From Erigeron canadensis (lineage: Eukaryota > Streptophyta > Magnoliopsida > Asterales > Asteraceae), in NCBI RefSeq assembly GCF_010389155.1, contig NC_057768.1, positions 3,160,501 through 3,224,500 of the forward strand: a stretch of 64,000 nucleotides of DNA, in the 5' to 3' direction. Positions 38,022 through 51,046 of this stretch are shown here, one piece after another; the first letter of the stretch is position 1; every line of letters starts with the position of its first letter. The position numbers and the translations under genes were made by a program. Under the pieces are notes generated by a model that was given only the letters and a program-made list of their open reading frames with translations, had not been told where the DNA came from and did not search any database.

Positions 38022-39769
38022 TATATATATATGGCTACCATTACAAAGAGAAAAAAATAAATAATGTTTTAATCTAGACCATTAAAAATAAACCAATAAG
38101 TTAGCCTCTACCATTAAAACTAAAAGTCAACTTTGATGATTACCTATGGCAATAATGCATTAATCCATAATTAAAAAACCAATTATTAGTTATAAATAAA
38201 TAAATATAATATAGATAATAAAGGTGCATCAAGTTGGCGTTCAAAAAAAATTGCATCTCCATGATAGATTTATGTTATCCAAAAGAAAAAAAAATAGTTT
38301 GTATAAGATCAAATTAAAACATATTGAAAATTTGATTCGAATTAAAACCTAATATATAAAAAAGGAGAAAGTGATGTACCTTAATTAAGATATATAATAA
38401 ATCTTGAATGGGTTTATATTGATTTGGATTTAATATTCAAGTATCCAAAAGAAAAAAAGAGTTTATATAAGATCCAATTAAAACATATTGAAAATTTGAT
38501 TCTAATTAAAACCTAATATATAAAAAAGGAGAAAGTGATGTACCTTTTTGATTAAGATATTTAATAAATCTTGAATGGTTTATATTGATTTGGATTTAAT
38601 ATTCAAGTAACCCTCTGTCATAAATCGTGCTTTGTTCTGTGATCGTCTCATGTTCAGTGATTCCTATTGTGTTTAGGATAAGGATGTTGTATATCGTCAT
38701 CTGCTATTATGTTTGTGATATGTATTTAGAGTTCAAATTGTATTTATATTAAATATTAAACTAAATATGAATATTTATTATTTATAAAAATCTAATTTAA
38801 TATTTGTTACTAAGTCATTAGGTTTTGAAATAATTTTTTATAGACAATATTTAATATGTTGAATTTTTTTTAACTAATTAAATGATTATAAATTTTAAAA
38901 AAAAATCTCAAGTTGATGGTTAAAAATTAATATAAATCAAGTATTTAGGGTTAAAAATGTAAATTATTGATGGAAAACAAAAAAGTGTACATTATGAGAC
39001 TTTTTCTACAAAATAATATAAATATTAATATAATAATATACTAGCTAATCAACCCGGGTTTAACCCGGACATTTTAAATAAAAACAAAATGTAAAGAAAA
39101 ATATATGTAATTTTTGTTATTTAATACATTATAACTTGGTTTGAAAATATTAAACTGACTAATATAATATTTATATATAAATACTTATTGCATTAATAAA
39201 ACATAATAGAACATTTCCAATCAAAATTAGAAATTTAAAATAAGTGTTTAATGGGTTATTTATAAGATTTTATTCAAAAACTAGAATAGTATCCGTGCAA
39301 TGCGTAAAATGATAAATAACGAAAAAATTTAAATTTAGATTTAAAAATGATGCTCATAAGTTTTTACTTGGGAAAACGGATGAGGGTGATGATGGTTAAC
39401 TTTATCAACCGTCAATTTAAAATTTGAATGCACGAGTAAATAACTTTATATAAAATAGTAATTAAGACAAGTATAAGTATAATTATAAAATAATTAATTG
39501 GGATTGACGAGTTCGGTTAACGAATTGATAAAATCCAACACGAACCCAACCTCATATCAATATCGAGTTTGAAATCTCAATTTAAATCTGTCAATCCGTA
39601 AACCCAAACCCAACCCAACCGCCAACCTAAAAAAATTGGGTTCACAGGTTAAATGAATAGGTTAATTGATTTCACGTCATATGAGTTGATGAATTGGTAG
39701 ATTAGCGGGTTGGCTTCAGGTCATATGGGTTAGTGCGTTGACCCGGTCAACGACCGGGTATTGATCTAG
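38022..39769. mobile_element. 1.75-kb composite insertion with Helitron 3' end
   Basis: Relative to the related sequence at 62.4 kb, the string ATTCATT.ACATT....CGTTTGTTGATGAGA.AGCAAA is interrupted here. The right limit shows a hairpin ACCCGGTCAACGACCGGGT, then ATTGAT, then CTAG and T, a Helitron 3' end (CTAG near 39766-39769). The left limit is a TA repeat, so its exact 5' end is not fixed. Inside are a 166-bp tandem duplication (38277-38610) and a minus-strand Helitron 3' end (CTAG at 39041-39044 with hairpin AACCCGGGTTTAACCCGG). Confidence 0.5.
38277..38610. repeat. 166-bp tandem duplication
   Basis: Two copies, starting ATCCAAAAGAAAAAAA at 38277 and 38443, share long near-identical blocks such as AAACATATTGAAAATTTGAT and GGAGAAAGTGATGTACCTT. 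Confidence 0.85.
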
Positions 39770-40320
39770 TTCCGTTTGTTGATGAGATAGCAAATTAAAA
39801 TCCTATTGACATGTGAAATATTTAATTCATAAACTTCTATTATTAGGTCTCTCTTACTCAGGTTTGTTTTTAAATCTTTTCCTCACCATGTCAGCTTTTG
39901 TCAATCTAAGAACTATCCCAAGCATTAAAACCTCTTTCTCATCTCTTTCTAAACTTTTTTTTAATCTATTTTATTTTAACCCAAATATTAATAAAATTTT
40001 ATTTAAAACAAATATATTATTTTTATAAAAGGAAAATGTTACAATAACAACAAAACCAGTTTTTCTAAAATAACTAGTTTTAAAAAATTTCACAATTTAA
40101 AATAAAAAAAATAAAAAATAACAATTTTTGAAAGTGGAAAGTTGTAAGGACCAAACATAAAGAACTTGAAAGTTGTTTGATTACATATTAAAACAATAAA
40201 AGAAAAACTTGAAAGTACAGGGATCAAATATGGCATTGATGCACTTCTTAACTAGGAACAGAGTGAAAATCGACGAGGAGGAAGAGGCTTGTGGCATTCA
40301 AACGTCGATGAAGAAGAGGG
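39770..40320. other. intergenic DNA; right part of the duplicated segment
   Basis: 39770-39850 continues the segment related to 62440-62510 (TTTGTTGATGAGA.AGCAAA). A short purine-rich stretch lies at 40270-40320. No gene is seen. Confidence 0.4.
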
Positions 40321-41983
40321 CATATGTTTGAGTTGATACTCCTACTTAGGTTAGTATATATGGTATTGACAAAGTTTATGGTTTTCAAAAGGATAAGTTA
40401 ATATCAATATATTATTTTAAAACTACCGTACATAAATATATATATTTTACTGAGCGGAGTGGGAAAAAAAAGAAACGAATTCCATTCAATTCTGCTCTAG
40501 TTCGTCCTTAACATCGTCCAGACGAACTTGGTACCTAGCAAACCCACCGGTTCACTCCAGTTTGTTTGACTAAATCACAAATTGTTTTGGAATGATGTTA
40601 ATTTCTATGTTTTGGATGATAACTTTATGTAATGCGTTTTACTTTTAGATTATCTATTTATGAAAGTATTTAAATGGTAGAAACTAGAAAGGGTACAACA
40701 TACTAATCTATTACATTTATATCCGTGTCAGAGTTATTTATAACATTTTTAAGTATGTATATTTATATGTAAAAAATTTAAGTAAAATCAAATTAAAAAA
40801 ATATAATTATTGCATATATAGTATTTTGAGAAATATTTATTTGAAACTAAAATTTAATGAAAATTAGAAAACTAACCAAAACATACTGTGATCTGAACCT
40901 AATACAATGTTTTTCTAAAACACATCGTGTTAAGTTTCAAATCACAGTGGCACACACTGTGATTTGAACCTAACACAATGTTATTGTGTTAAGTTTCAAG
41001 TCATAGTGTGTTTTGGTCAGTTTTCAGGTTTTCACGCGCTATCAAAAGCACACTGTGATTTGAAACTTAATACAATGTGTTTTAGAAAAACATTGTGTTA
41101 GGTTCAGATAACAGTATGTTTTGGTTAGTTTATAGTTTTCATTAAATTTTAGTTTTAGTATTTTGAGAAAAATTATTTTAAAACTAAAATTTAATGAAAA
41201 CTAGAAAACTAACCAAAACATATTATGATCTGAACCTAACACAATGTTTTTCTAAAACACATCGTGTTAAGTTTCAAATCACAGTGTGTTTTTGATAGCG
41301 CGTGAAACCAGAAAACTGACCAAAGCACACTATGATTTGAAACTTAACACAATAACACATTGTGTTAGGTTCAAATCACAGTGTGTGTCACTGTGATTTG
41401 AAACTTAACACGATGTGTTTTAGAAAAACATTGTGTTAGACCCAGATCACAAATATTTTGGTTAGTTTCTTAGTTTTCAGTAATTTTTAATTTTCGAATA
41501 AATATTTCTCAAAATACAATATATATGCAATAATTATATTTTTTTTTAATTTGATTTTATTTACATTTTTTACATCTAAATTTACTTATTTAAAAATGTT
41601 ATAAACAACTTGTGTATTTGACACAGATATAAATCTAATAAATTAGTATGTTGTACCCTTTTATTTTCTACCATTTAAATACTTCCATAAATAGATAAAC
41701 TAAAAGTAAAATGCATTACATAAAATTATCATCCAAAACATAGAAACTAATATCATTCCAAAACAAAATGTAAGTTAGTCAAACAAAATGGAGTGAACTG
41801 GTGGGTACCAAGTTCGCCTGGACGATGTTAAGGGTGAACTAGGGTATAATAGAATGGTATGTGTTCGCTTCTTTTGATTTCCACTCCGTTCAGTCTAATA
41901 TATTTATATGCAGTAGTTTAAAATGATATATTGATATTTACCATGTATACTAAGCTAAGTAGTGAGTATCAACTCAACATATA
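40321..41983. mobile_element. 1.66-kb near-complete palindrome (foldback element)
   Basis: The left half from 40321 (ATATGTTTGAGTTGATACTC) and the right half ending 41983 (its complement) are reverse complements with scattered mismatches down to a centre near 41155. Matching blocks include AACATCGTCCAG.CGAACTTGGTACC, TATGTTTTGGATGATAA and CACGCGCTATCAAAA. Each half has its own smaller palindrome around ACACACTGTGATTTGAACCTAACACAATG. No open reading frame of interest. It ends about 450 bp before the CRK start codon. A transcript across it would form a very long hairpin. Confidence 0.85.
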
Positions 41984-42434
41984 AATTCAAAAAGAAAACA
42001 ATAATACTAAAAGTAATTTCACTTTCCAAGTAAACATCAAGTTAAGCAAAGGCAATTGTTTTCCACTTCTCTTTGTCCATTGCCTTATGTACGCATTCAT
42101 AAATAGCATCATCATTTTTTCTTTATTTTTTATTTTTTCAAACTCAAAATAATATACTAACTTAATCCATGTTTGGACCAAATTGTTGTTCAAACTCTAA
42201 AGAACTATCAATAAATTCCTATTAAATTCTACTTTCTCATTGGTCAATTCATATTAAACTCACAAAACCATATTCCTTTTATCATCATCATACCATCTAG
42301 AGATCTCACGCCCCACTATATCCTCCTTATATCTCTATCTCCAACACAATTTCACAAATTCTTGAATCAAGATTTTCATAAAAAGCTTCAATTTTTAATA
42401 AAAATTTTGCAAATTCCAAATTGACCTACTTTAA
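41984..42434. promoter_or_regulatory. promoter and leader region of the CRK gene
   Basis: A possible TATA box, CTATATCC, lies at 42316-42323, followed by a CT-rich leader (CCTTATATCTCTATCTCC). Only 450 bp separate the palindrome from the start codon. The TATA call is tentative. Confidence 0.4.
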
Positions 42435-45400
42435 ATGGGAGTGTGTAGCTCCAAACCCACTTCAAAAAACAAACTTTCCGGTCACCGGAGGTCAAATATT
42501 CCGGCCAAAAATAGTAATGAAACAGACCCAGATGAAAATATTGTTAAAAAAGATGAAACAGTAAAAAAATCACCTTTTTTTACTTTTTACAGTCCAAGTC
42601 CAGCACACAATCTTTTTTCAAAGAAATCATCACCTGGGGGGTCAAATTCAGCAACACCCAGAAGGTTTTTTAAACGCCCACCATCGCCTGCAAAGCACAT
42701 TAAGGCTTTGGCAAGGCGGAATGGGGCGGTTAAGCCGAATGCGGGTTCTGCGATACAGGAGGGGGAAAGAAATAATACCAATATGGGTTTGGATAAAAGT
42801 TTTGGTTTTTTGAAGAATTTTGGGAGTAAATATGAAATTGGTGAAGAAGTGGGAAGAGGGCATTTTGGGCATACTTGTAAAGCTAAGTTTAAAAAAGGGG
42901 AATTTAAAGGTCAACATGTTGCTGTTAAAGTTATTCCAAAGTCAAAGGTTTGATTTTTATTATTTTTTTGTACTGATATTGTTTTGTATGATTGATATGT
43001 AATTATGCATATTGAATTATTGGTGCTTAGTTTGGATTAATTGGATGATATATTGGAAATGGAAGGTGACATATACATAACAAAATTTGTCAATATGCAA
43101 TATGTACATGCAGTAACTTGCATACTGTTCATCTAGGTAAAGTTTGATATTTTTGTGTATGACACAATTGTGCTGTGTACTTATCACTTTCTATTTGGAA
43201 TGATGTTATTCGTGGTATTGACGTTAAAGAACTCGCTGCATAGAAAACGCTATCAAGCTACCATCATTTAAGTTAACACCCTGATTTAGAAAAATATGAA
43301 TTTTCAAAAACTTTTTAACAAATATTAGTGTGGAAAATGTCCTTGTTTAAAACTTAACCAATCCATAACGGAGGGCTAATGAAGATCAGAAATAGTTGTT
43401 ACTCGTCACGTCACAACATTATTGAAAGGAAATCCAGAAAGCATATTACTAAGTGCTGCATAATTAAATGTCTGGTTTTTTATAAGGAAAATACATCCCA
43501 TTTGTCTGGTGAAGATTTTAATATTTGATTTGACTAATAGTTTGAAGGAAGTTGTTACGAATATGACAAGATGAAACACCTTCTAATGAAAGAGACATAA
43601 GAACCTTTTAAATGCTGTAGTAATGATACTGAAGAATAGGTAATTTGGCCTGGAAAAGGAAATCTTGTCATTTTCATGGACTACATTGAATGGATAGCCC
43701 GAACTTGCATAGTTGGATTTGCTGCATGATTCTTATAGATCTTATCAACGTCTCGTTATAAGTTGTAAATGCTATTACCTTCTTTAAGGACTCAATTCTA
43801 AGGTAAAACTTTTTCACGCAGATGACAACAACAATCGCAATTGAGGATGTAAGAAGGGAGGTAAAGATATTAAAAGGTTTGTCAGGACATGAAAACTTGG
43901 TGAAGTTTTACGATTCATATGAAGACCATGATAACGTCTATGTTGTAATGGAGTAAGTGGTAAACTTAAAGATTAATTATAGGTTATTTTTTGTTCTTGT
44001 GAATATAATTAAGTTGTGACACATTTAACAGGCTATGTGAAGGAGGGGAGCTCTTGGACAGAATACTTTCAAGGTATCATGTGTATTATTTTGATAACAT
44101 TTTTCCCATGTAAATGATTTACAAGGATTTATAACATTGCTATAATGGTATTTTGTTTTTCAAGGGGCGGGAAATACTCAGAAGACGATGCTAAGTTTGT
44201 CTTGATACAAATATTAAATGTTGTTGCATTTTGTCATCTTCAAGGTGTGGTGCATCGCGACTTGAAACCAGAGGTGAGTAAATATTGTCAATCCAAATTA
44301 AGATTGTTATAATTTTTAACGATGTTATAAAGTAAAATAACTAAATAATTAACAGGCACATGGTAACTTTACAATAGAATAAAAGATTATGGTAGATAAT
44401 CAAATAAGTTAAAGCGTTGTATGTGGTTGTTTTGCTCATTATTATCGCTATAGATAAATTGATCTGTATTGATTTTGGTCCTCTATGGTTAAGTGCATGC
44501 TAGAGTATTTATCTCAGTTAGCAAGTTCTGTGTATCTAGACCCTTGGTCAAATGTGTCACATAGATGCCAACATTTGTTTCATTGAAATTATTTTTTCTT
44601 TTTTGACCAAAAAAACACAGTGATGGTCCATTAAAGGGGCTAGCAGTTGCGGTCACCTAGTAAAATTTTTACACTTAGTAGTTGTGTTTACATGTTTTAA
44701 TATCAATATGAAAAAAAAAAGAGAGTAGATCTTGCTCTTCCATAAAGAAACTTTTAATCCTTTTTTCCAATTTCACTCATTCTTGTAGATCCTCTGCCTC
44801 TGCCTTTGTCACATTTTTGATACATGTTGCAGAAGTTATCAAATAATTGTGCTTTTACTAAATCACCATTTTACATATTCCCATTGATGAATCAGAATTT
44901 CTTATTTAAATCCAAAGACGAAAACTCACAACTAAAAGCCATAGATTTTGGCTTGTCGGATTTCGTAAAGCCAGGTACTTTGTATATATATATATGTATA
45001 AGTACTATGTATGTGTATATATATACAGTTTATTCCTCCTATTATCTCCATTTTTTTAACGTCATAAGTTAATTATATTGTAGACGAAAGGCTTAATGAC
45101 ATAGTTGGAAGTGCATACTATGTGGCGCCTGAAGTTCTCCATCGATCATATAGCACAGAGGCGGATGTGTGGAGTATTGGTGTAATAGCTTATATTCTTT
45201 TATGTGGTAGTCGGCCCTTTTGGGCACGGACCGAATCTGGGATTTTTCGAGCAGTTCTGAAAGCTCATCCAAGTTTTGAAGAAGTACCTTGGCCGACACT
45301 ATCTCCCGAGGCCAAAGATTTTGTTAAACGCTTATTGAACAAGGACCCCAGGAAAAGAATGACAGCTGCTCAAGCTTTGAGTACGTGTCTCGCTGCTTAT

Positions 45401-47650
45401 TGTATAGCCCTGAGTTGTAATTACTATTATAAATTTGACAGTGCCAGAAAAGTGATCTAAAATTAAGCAACTTTTTTAGGCTGGAAAAGTGATCTAACTT
45501 TTGAAAAAATAAAATTTTTAAAACTTCAATAGAAGATAGTCTTATCCGGTAACAGTCTAATGGTGATGTGGTGGCTCAGATTTTGATGACTTTTGACTAT
45601 GTTGACTCTTTTATACAATCCAGTGGCACCGGAGAAACCATTTTTTAAATACTTTTCTTTCATGAAAAGTTATGAAACTTGGATGGTTTTTCTGGCCTTT
45701 AACAAGTTGGTTGCTGAAAACAGCACTCGGACTAAATTTGGTTACCTATTTATTTACTTAGAAGCCCATATTGATAATTTTGATCATCGAATTGATTATA
45801 ATGTAATCTTTCAGGTCATCCATGGATTAGAAGTACTAATGACGTGAAACTACCGCTTGATGTCTCGATATTGAGACACATGAAGGGTTATATGCGTTCA
45901 TCTGCTCTTCGTAAAGCTGCTATACGGGTATGTTCTTTATACGTTGCTGTATTCCGTATCTTTTATTTTGTTTGTTTGTTTCAAATTATGAAGGGACATA
46001 AGCTATAGGTGACATGCTATATGGGTCAGGCGGATAGGGTAACACTAACGGATCAAAATAGGTTTGGGTTGAGATGGATCCGCTTTTAGTATTGTTATTG
46101 TGTTGGTCTCTTTCTTTAATGATCTACATCCGTGATTATGTAAATATAGTGATCTAGAAGCTTGTTTTCATAAAGAATGAGTCTAAAGCCCGTTCAGGCC
46201 ATTTGACCCATTTCCTTTTTTGATGAATGTTTTAACCCGTGGGCCGTGGCTGCATGAGATCAAAAAGAACCAAATCGACCCATTTGTAAGCGGGTCGAAA
46301 CCGCCAATAGACAAAATAGCACTATATTTGTACTATCAGTGGTGATGAGTTTGTTGAGGTTTGTAAATCTTCTGGTTTCTTTCTTCGCCTTATATATACG
46401 CATATTATAAATGAAAATGTTTATGTTGAATGTCAAAAATGGATCTCGGTAATAAACATAGTAGAAGAATACTGTGACATATATAAATGGCAGCTACCAT
46501 TAGTTTCATTGATGAAGAACAATAAATGGATAATTTTACAGAAAAGCTGGCTAATTTTACAAGAGAGCAGAAGATATTTATCACAATGATTTCCAACAGC
46601 GTCGGATACTTATTTCAAGTTTTTAACAATGTAACTTAAATGCATTTTCTTTTCTACTCTAATTTGCAGGCTTTAGTGAAGACGTTGACTGCAGATGAAT
46701 TAGTTTATTTGAAGGAGCAGTTTTCTTTGTTAGAACCGAGCAAAAATGGATCCATAAGCATAGATAATATCAAAGTGGTTGGTAACTAACAATACAACTA
46801 GTCTTTTTTGTTTTATTGTCGATCTTGACTTCTTAAAATTTGGTCAGGCCTTGATGAAGCATGCCACGGATGCAATGAAGGAGTCGCGTGTCCAAGATTT
46901 TTTAACATCGGTATGATTTTTAATAAACTTGCTGGAGATTCATTATATAATTACATATACCATCTTGGGACTTTTGGGTAATTACAACGTCATCGCTATG
47001 CAGCTTAATGCACTTCAATACAGAAGAATGGAGTTTGATGAGTTTTGTGCAGCTGCCATAAGTGTTCATCAGCTCGAGGCTCTTGATAGATGGGAACAAC
47101 ATGCACGTTGTGCATATGAAATATTTGACAAAGACGGAAATAGGGCTATCATGATCGAAGAACTGGCTTCTGTAAGTTGGGTACCTTTGATGGTTTTGTG
47201 TTGGTAACAAGAAAAGAAATTACATGAAAGTTGGTTTTATTTAAATGCAGTTACTTTTAGAATGCTACTCAATTTGACCAACTTGAGAATGCCCCTGTTA
47301 AGTATTCTTGACAAATTATAATTGCTTCTTCCGAACGTAGATCTAATTTTTGTGTGTGTGTGTGTGAACTGTGAAATATTCATTCTCCTCACTTCCTATT
47401 CAAGAACCATCTTACAAGTTACAAACATTGAAAAAATCTAGAGTTCATAATCCAAAATCGAGGTTCTATTTTCATAAATGTTTACCAATCACTTTTGTTA
47501 TTTTTGTAGGAACTTGGCCTTGGCCCGTCGATTCCTGTTCATTCTGTATTGCATGACTGGATAAGGCACACTGATGGAAAGCTCAGTTTTCTTGGGTTTG
47601 TCAAGTTGTTGCATGGTGTGTCTAGTCGAACCCTCGCCAAAGCTCGTTAA
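42435..47650 (+). CDS. CDPK-related protein kinase (CRK), eleven exons
   Basis: A Ser/Thr kinase of the CRK family (CDPK-like kinases whose EF-hands are degenerate; known members bind calmodulin). Exons: 42435-42947, 43822-43952, 44032-44073, 44165-44273, 44896-44974, 45084-45380, 45815-45927, 46670-46777, 46848-46910, 47004-47171 and 47510-47650; 587 aa with all joins in frame and GT-AG. MGVCSSK at the N-terminus is a myristoylation site with Cys4 for palmitoylation, so plasma-membrane attachment is likely. A Ser/Pro-rich variable region runs to about 130. The kinase domain (about 134-397) shows GRGHFG 140-145, K165 in VAVK, HRD 259-261, DFG 282-284, APEV and HPW near 393. The C-terminal regulatory part (about 400-587) includes [12 protein letters not shown] and [16 protein letters not shown]-hand-like loops that depart from the canonical pattern. 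Catalytic residues are intact. Confidence 0.92.
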
Positions 47651-48330
47651 CACACTAGCTACAATGATTTTTCGTATGATTGGGTTGTTAAAACCGTATA
47701 GGCTGTGTAACAAGAAGCATGTTGTAGGTAAAGATCCAGGAAAATTTCCTGCTGTAAATCTGTGAAAGTTAGTTTTGGTTTGGATTTTCAGGCGAGAGTA
47801 CTAGTATAGATTTTCTTTGAGATTGCGCTTGAAACTGGCTAGAGTACCATATATCATGTATGCAACTGGCATTGTATCTTCTAAATATTCATCTTCTAGT
47901 TAATACAAATATTCTAATCCATTGATTTCTAAATTGCTACTGTACGTTCGGTATTATTATTGTATTTTGATCCATGTTCTCGAGTCACATCAAATTATAT
48001 AATTATCTTCTACTTGGCATGTCTCCATTCCGGCTTTAGAGTATTCAATATGTGGATTTGATCCTGTTCATATTTTGTATAATCTAAAAATTATCAAATT
48101 CTTGCAAATTTGCATGTAGAAGTAGAAGTAAAAATAACACAGGTTGCACAAAAGATAGCGTTACATTGGGCCTTTAGTTCTGCTGCATAACTTTGGGGAA
48201 GAATTTGAAGTTAAAACATTCATACATATTAGTACATTGATGCTACAGAATTCACACATAAACGTAATTTCAAAACTCTTTATTTATTCATATAGTCGGC
48301 ACATGGAGCTCCCAGAGTGTCGAGGCAAAT
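47651..48330. other. convergent 3' region between CRK and P450
   Basis: Downstream sequence of both genes. No gene or repeat was recognised. Confidence 0.5.
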
Positions 48331-49955
48331 TTAAAACGGTAGAGGATCAAATCGAGCCACTGGTACACAAACCAACGGGTTTGCTTTAGGAAGTGTGATT
48401 CCGGAAGCCTCTTCCATATCAACACTAGTAAGATTTCCATCTTTCCCGGCCTTCCACTCAAAACATTGAATCATGGAACCGAGCATTGCAGGTAGCAACT
48501 GCAATGCTAATGACATCCCGGGACACATCCTTTTACCGGTCCCAAATGGCAAGAGGCCAAAATGTTGTCCTCTCAAGTCCACCTGGCTGTCGTCAAATCT
48601 CTCAGGTATGAATTCAAGAGGGTTGTCCCAATACTCTGGGTCTCGACCAAGTGCCCAAGCGTTGACAAAAATAGTAGAATTTGCTGGAATATGGTAACCT
48701 GTCACTGTACTATCTTCTGTAGCTCTTCTTGGAATTATCGCTGCACCTGGATGAAGCCGTAAAGATTCCTTAGCAATTGCTTGGAGATACGGAAGGTTTG
48801 GTAGGTCCGACTCTTGAAGAAGTCTGTCTTTGCCAACAACTCTATCGATTTCTTCTCTCGCTTTTTTCAATACTTTTGGATGATTGATAAGTTCTGAAAG
48901 TGCCCATTCTGTGGTGAGTGATGTAGTGTCTATTCCTGCTGCTATTATATTCTGAAATCACAACATAGATAAATTAGTTATTTCACATATATAGCCAATA
49001 ATTAATACAAAGGAGGAAATGCCATGTTATATATAATTCTTACAAAAATGAAGGCTTTAATGTTCTCTCTTGTCAACTGTATCTTCTGGCTTTTATCTTC
49101 AGCCGTGTCGAGTAATATATGGAGCAAGTCTTTCACTTCCAGCTTTGTGTTCATCTTTCTCTCCTCTTCATGCTCTTTCAAGATGTTCTCGACCAATATA
49201 TCATATCTATTACGAATATCCTTTAATCTTTTCCCGAACCCTTGCAAGTCAACATTTTTAAAGAACGATATGTAGTCTGAGACGTTGAAGTTGCCAATTA
49301 TCTCGGTTATATCAGCAAGCAAATTCTTAATTTCCCTCGCCTCGGCCTCCTCCCAACATCTTTTGCTCATAATAGTATCCGCGATCACGTTGTAAACAAC
49401 CTTTGTGAACTCGACATCCAACTGCATCGCCTTCCCGTCTTTCGCATGTTGAGAAATATTATTCATAAACTGATTAATCTCATTTTGCCTTACTTTACGT
49501 CGCATGTCTACTTTTGCGACGTTTAAGAGCTCGGACATGATTACTTTCTTCATGAACTTCCAATACGGTCCATAAGGGGCAAACGAAAAGTCTTGAAGTC
49601 CATAACTAAAGTAAGTTATAGCTGTGTTTTGCGGGCGATCTACATAGAAATTTTCATGGGTTTTAAGGAATTCTTTCGCGGTTTCTGGTGAACTGACGAC
49701 GATACATGACTCAGAACCTAGTAACAGGCGAAACACCGGTCCATATCGGAGGGAAAGCTTTTGAAAAGTTTGATGAGGGATTGAACCAATAAGGTGGAGA
49801 TGGCCAATGATGGGAAGAGCAAATGGGCTTGGTGGGAGAGGAGATTTAGCATGACTAGATTTTTTAACATGACTAGATTTAAAGAAAAACCTGATCAAAA
49901 TGATGGATATCAGCCATACTATAAAGAGCAGGAAGTAGGTTTGGGAATCAGCCAT
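48331..49955 (-). CDS. cytochrome P450, CYP93-like, two exons
   Basis: An ER-anchored haem monooxygenase. Exon 1 is 49955-49044 and exon 2 48951-48331, with GT-AG borders, giving 510 aa as usual for A-type plant P450s with one intron. Residues 6-26 form the N-terminal membrane anchor, followed by a basic stretch and the Pro-rich hinge [19 protein letters not shown]. Seen: I-helix AAGIDTT (308-314), ExxR at 366-369 (ESLR), PERF 420-423, and the haem loop [11 protein letters not shown] with ligand C447. The segment [31 protein letters not shown] closely follows CYP93 family enzymes, which include flavone and isoflavone pathway hydroxylases. Subfamily and substrate cannot be fixed from this alone; CYP93A-like is my best guess. 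All key residues are present. A foldback MITE sits just upstream of its TATA box. Confidence 0.9.
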
Positions 49956-50029
49956 GCCTAGCTAGGAGTATTTGCTAGATGATATACTGAAAATATGACT
50001 CGGTGAAATATGAAAGTTGGATGCTTGAA

Positions 50030-50037
50030 TTTATATA
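50030..50037 (-). promoter_or_regulatory. TATA box of the P450 gene
   Basis: On the minus strand TATATAAA begins 82 bp upstream of the start codon. Confidence 0.6.
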
Positions 50038-50103
50038 AGTGCCAATTGGACAAGTGATGTTGATATGCTCATTTTTGTTTTACTATTTAAAGTCTTAAAC
50101 ATA

Positions 50104-50476
50104 AATAAACACCCTTAAAATGAAAACATAATTATAACACTTAAAAATTTCATTTTCATTTTGATTCATTAAAAGTACAAAAAATTAATATAGTATATAG
50201 CTAATTATCATAATTTAAATATTTAACAACACATTAATATGTTAAAATCGAGAAAATCATGTTTTTGGTTTTGTGCATCCATCTTGAATGCATATTCATA
50301 AAAATAGATGCACAAAACAAAAAAACATGATTTTTTCGATTTTGATGTATCTATGCGTTGTTAAACACTTAAATAATGATAATTAGTTATACATTATTTT
50401 GGTTTTATGAACTTTTAATGCATCAAAAGAATGTTTTTAAGTGTTCTCACTGTATTATCATTTTAAGGGTGTTATT
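50104..50476. mobile_element. foldback MITE, copy 2, in the P450 upstream region
   Basis: Related to 16860-17243: it has the ends AATAAACACCCTTAAAATG / CATTTTAAGGGTGTTATT and the inner blocks AAGTGTTTAACAACA-like and GTTTTGTGCATCCATCTTGAATGCA. It starts 67 bp beyond the TATA box of the minus-strand P450 gene. A CA microsatellite follows at 50489-50516. Confidence 0.75.
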
Positions 50477-50489
50477 ACTGGAAAACCAC

Positions 50490-50522
<33 letters not shown>

Positions 50523-50523
50523 C

Positions 50524-51046
50524 AGGGGTGGGTTAATTTAGGACCATCTCTTAAACTAGGTCCATTAGGACCAAATCTCAAATTCCGTTTTCCATAATCC
50601 GGCGACATCTCCTGCTATGGTGGCGACATCTCCTGCGACATTTCCGGCGAGAATCAGTTTCCCTTTCCGGTGAATACGTTATGGGTGTTGCCTTTATCCG
50701 TTCTAAAGGGGTTGTCACTGGACGCATATGGGAATCGTATAGATTTGATGGGCGGCGATCCAAGAGACGGTGGTGGTTGGATACTGTACGGGCTCCGCCC
50801 TTGCCGTTGCCGGTGCCGTGGCCATGGCCAGAAGAGAAGAGAGAGACAACAGATACGATGGTCGTGATGGTGGTGGTCTCCGTCGCCGGAGGATCATGGA
50901 GGTGGTCGGAGATGATGGTGGTGGTGGTGGTGATGGTGGTGGTGGTGGTCAGATATGGTGATGGTGGTGGCCGGAGATGGTGATGGTGAGAAAAATGAAT
51001 GGTTGAGATTTAGTCTTGATGGTCCTAATTTATATTTTTCCATATC
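50524..51046. mobile_element. MITE with GC-rich interior and GGT-triplet microsatellite
   Basis: The ends share TAATTTAGGACCATC and ACTAGGTCC/GGACC... in inverted orientation. The interior (50590-50990) is much richer in G and C than the surroundings, with CCGGCGA blocks and a long GGT/GAT triplet run (50900-50970). Open frames on both strands are created by the triplet repeats and show no domain. An AT microsatellite follows on the right. Confidence 0.6.

Noticed and set aside
50681..50983. 100-codon open frame rich in Val, Trp and Arg
   Set aside because: It is produced by GGT/GTG triplet repeats and GC-rich sequence inside a MITE; frames on the other strand are equally open.
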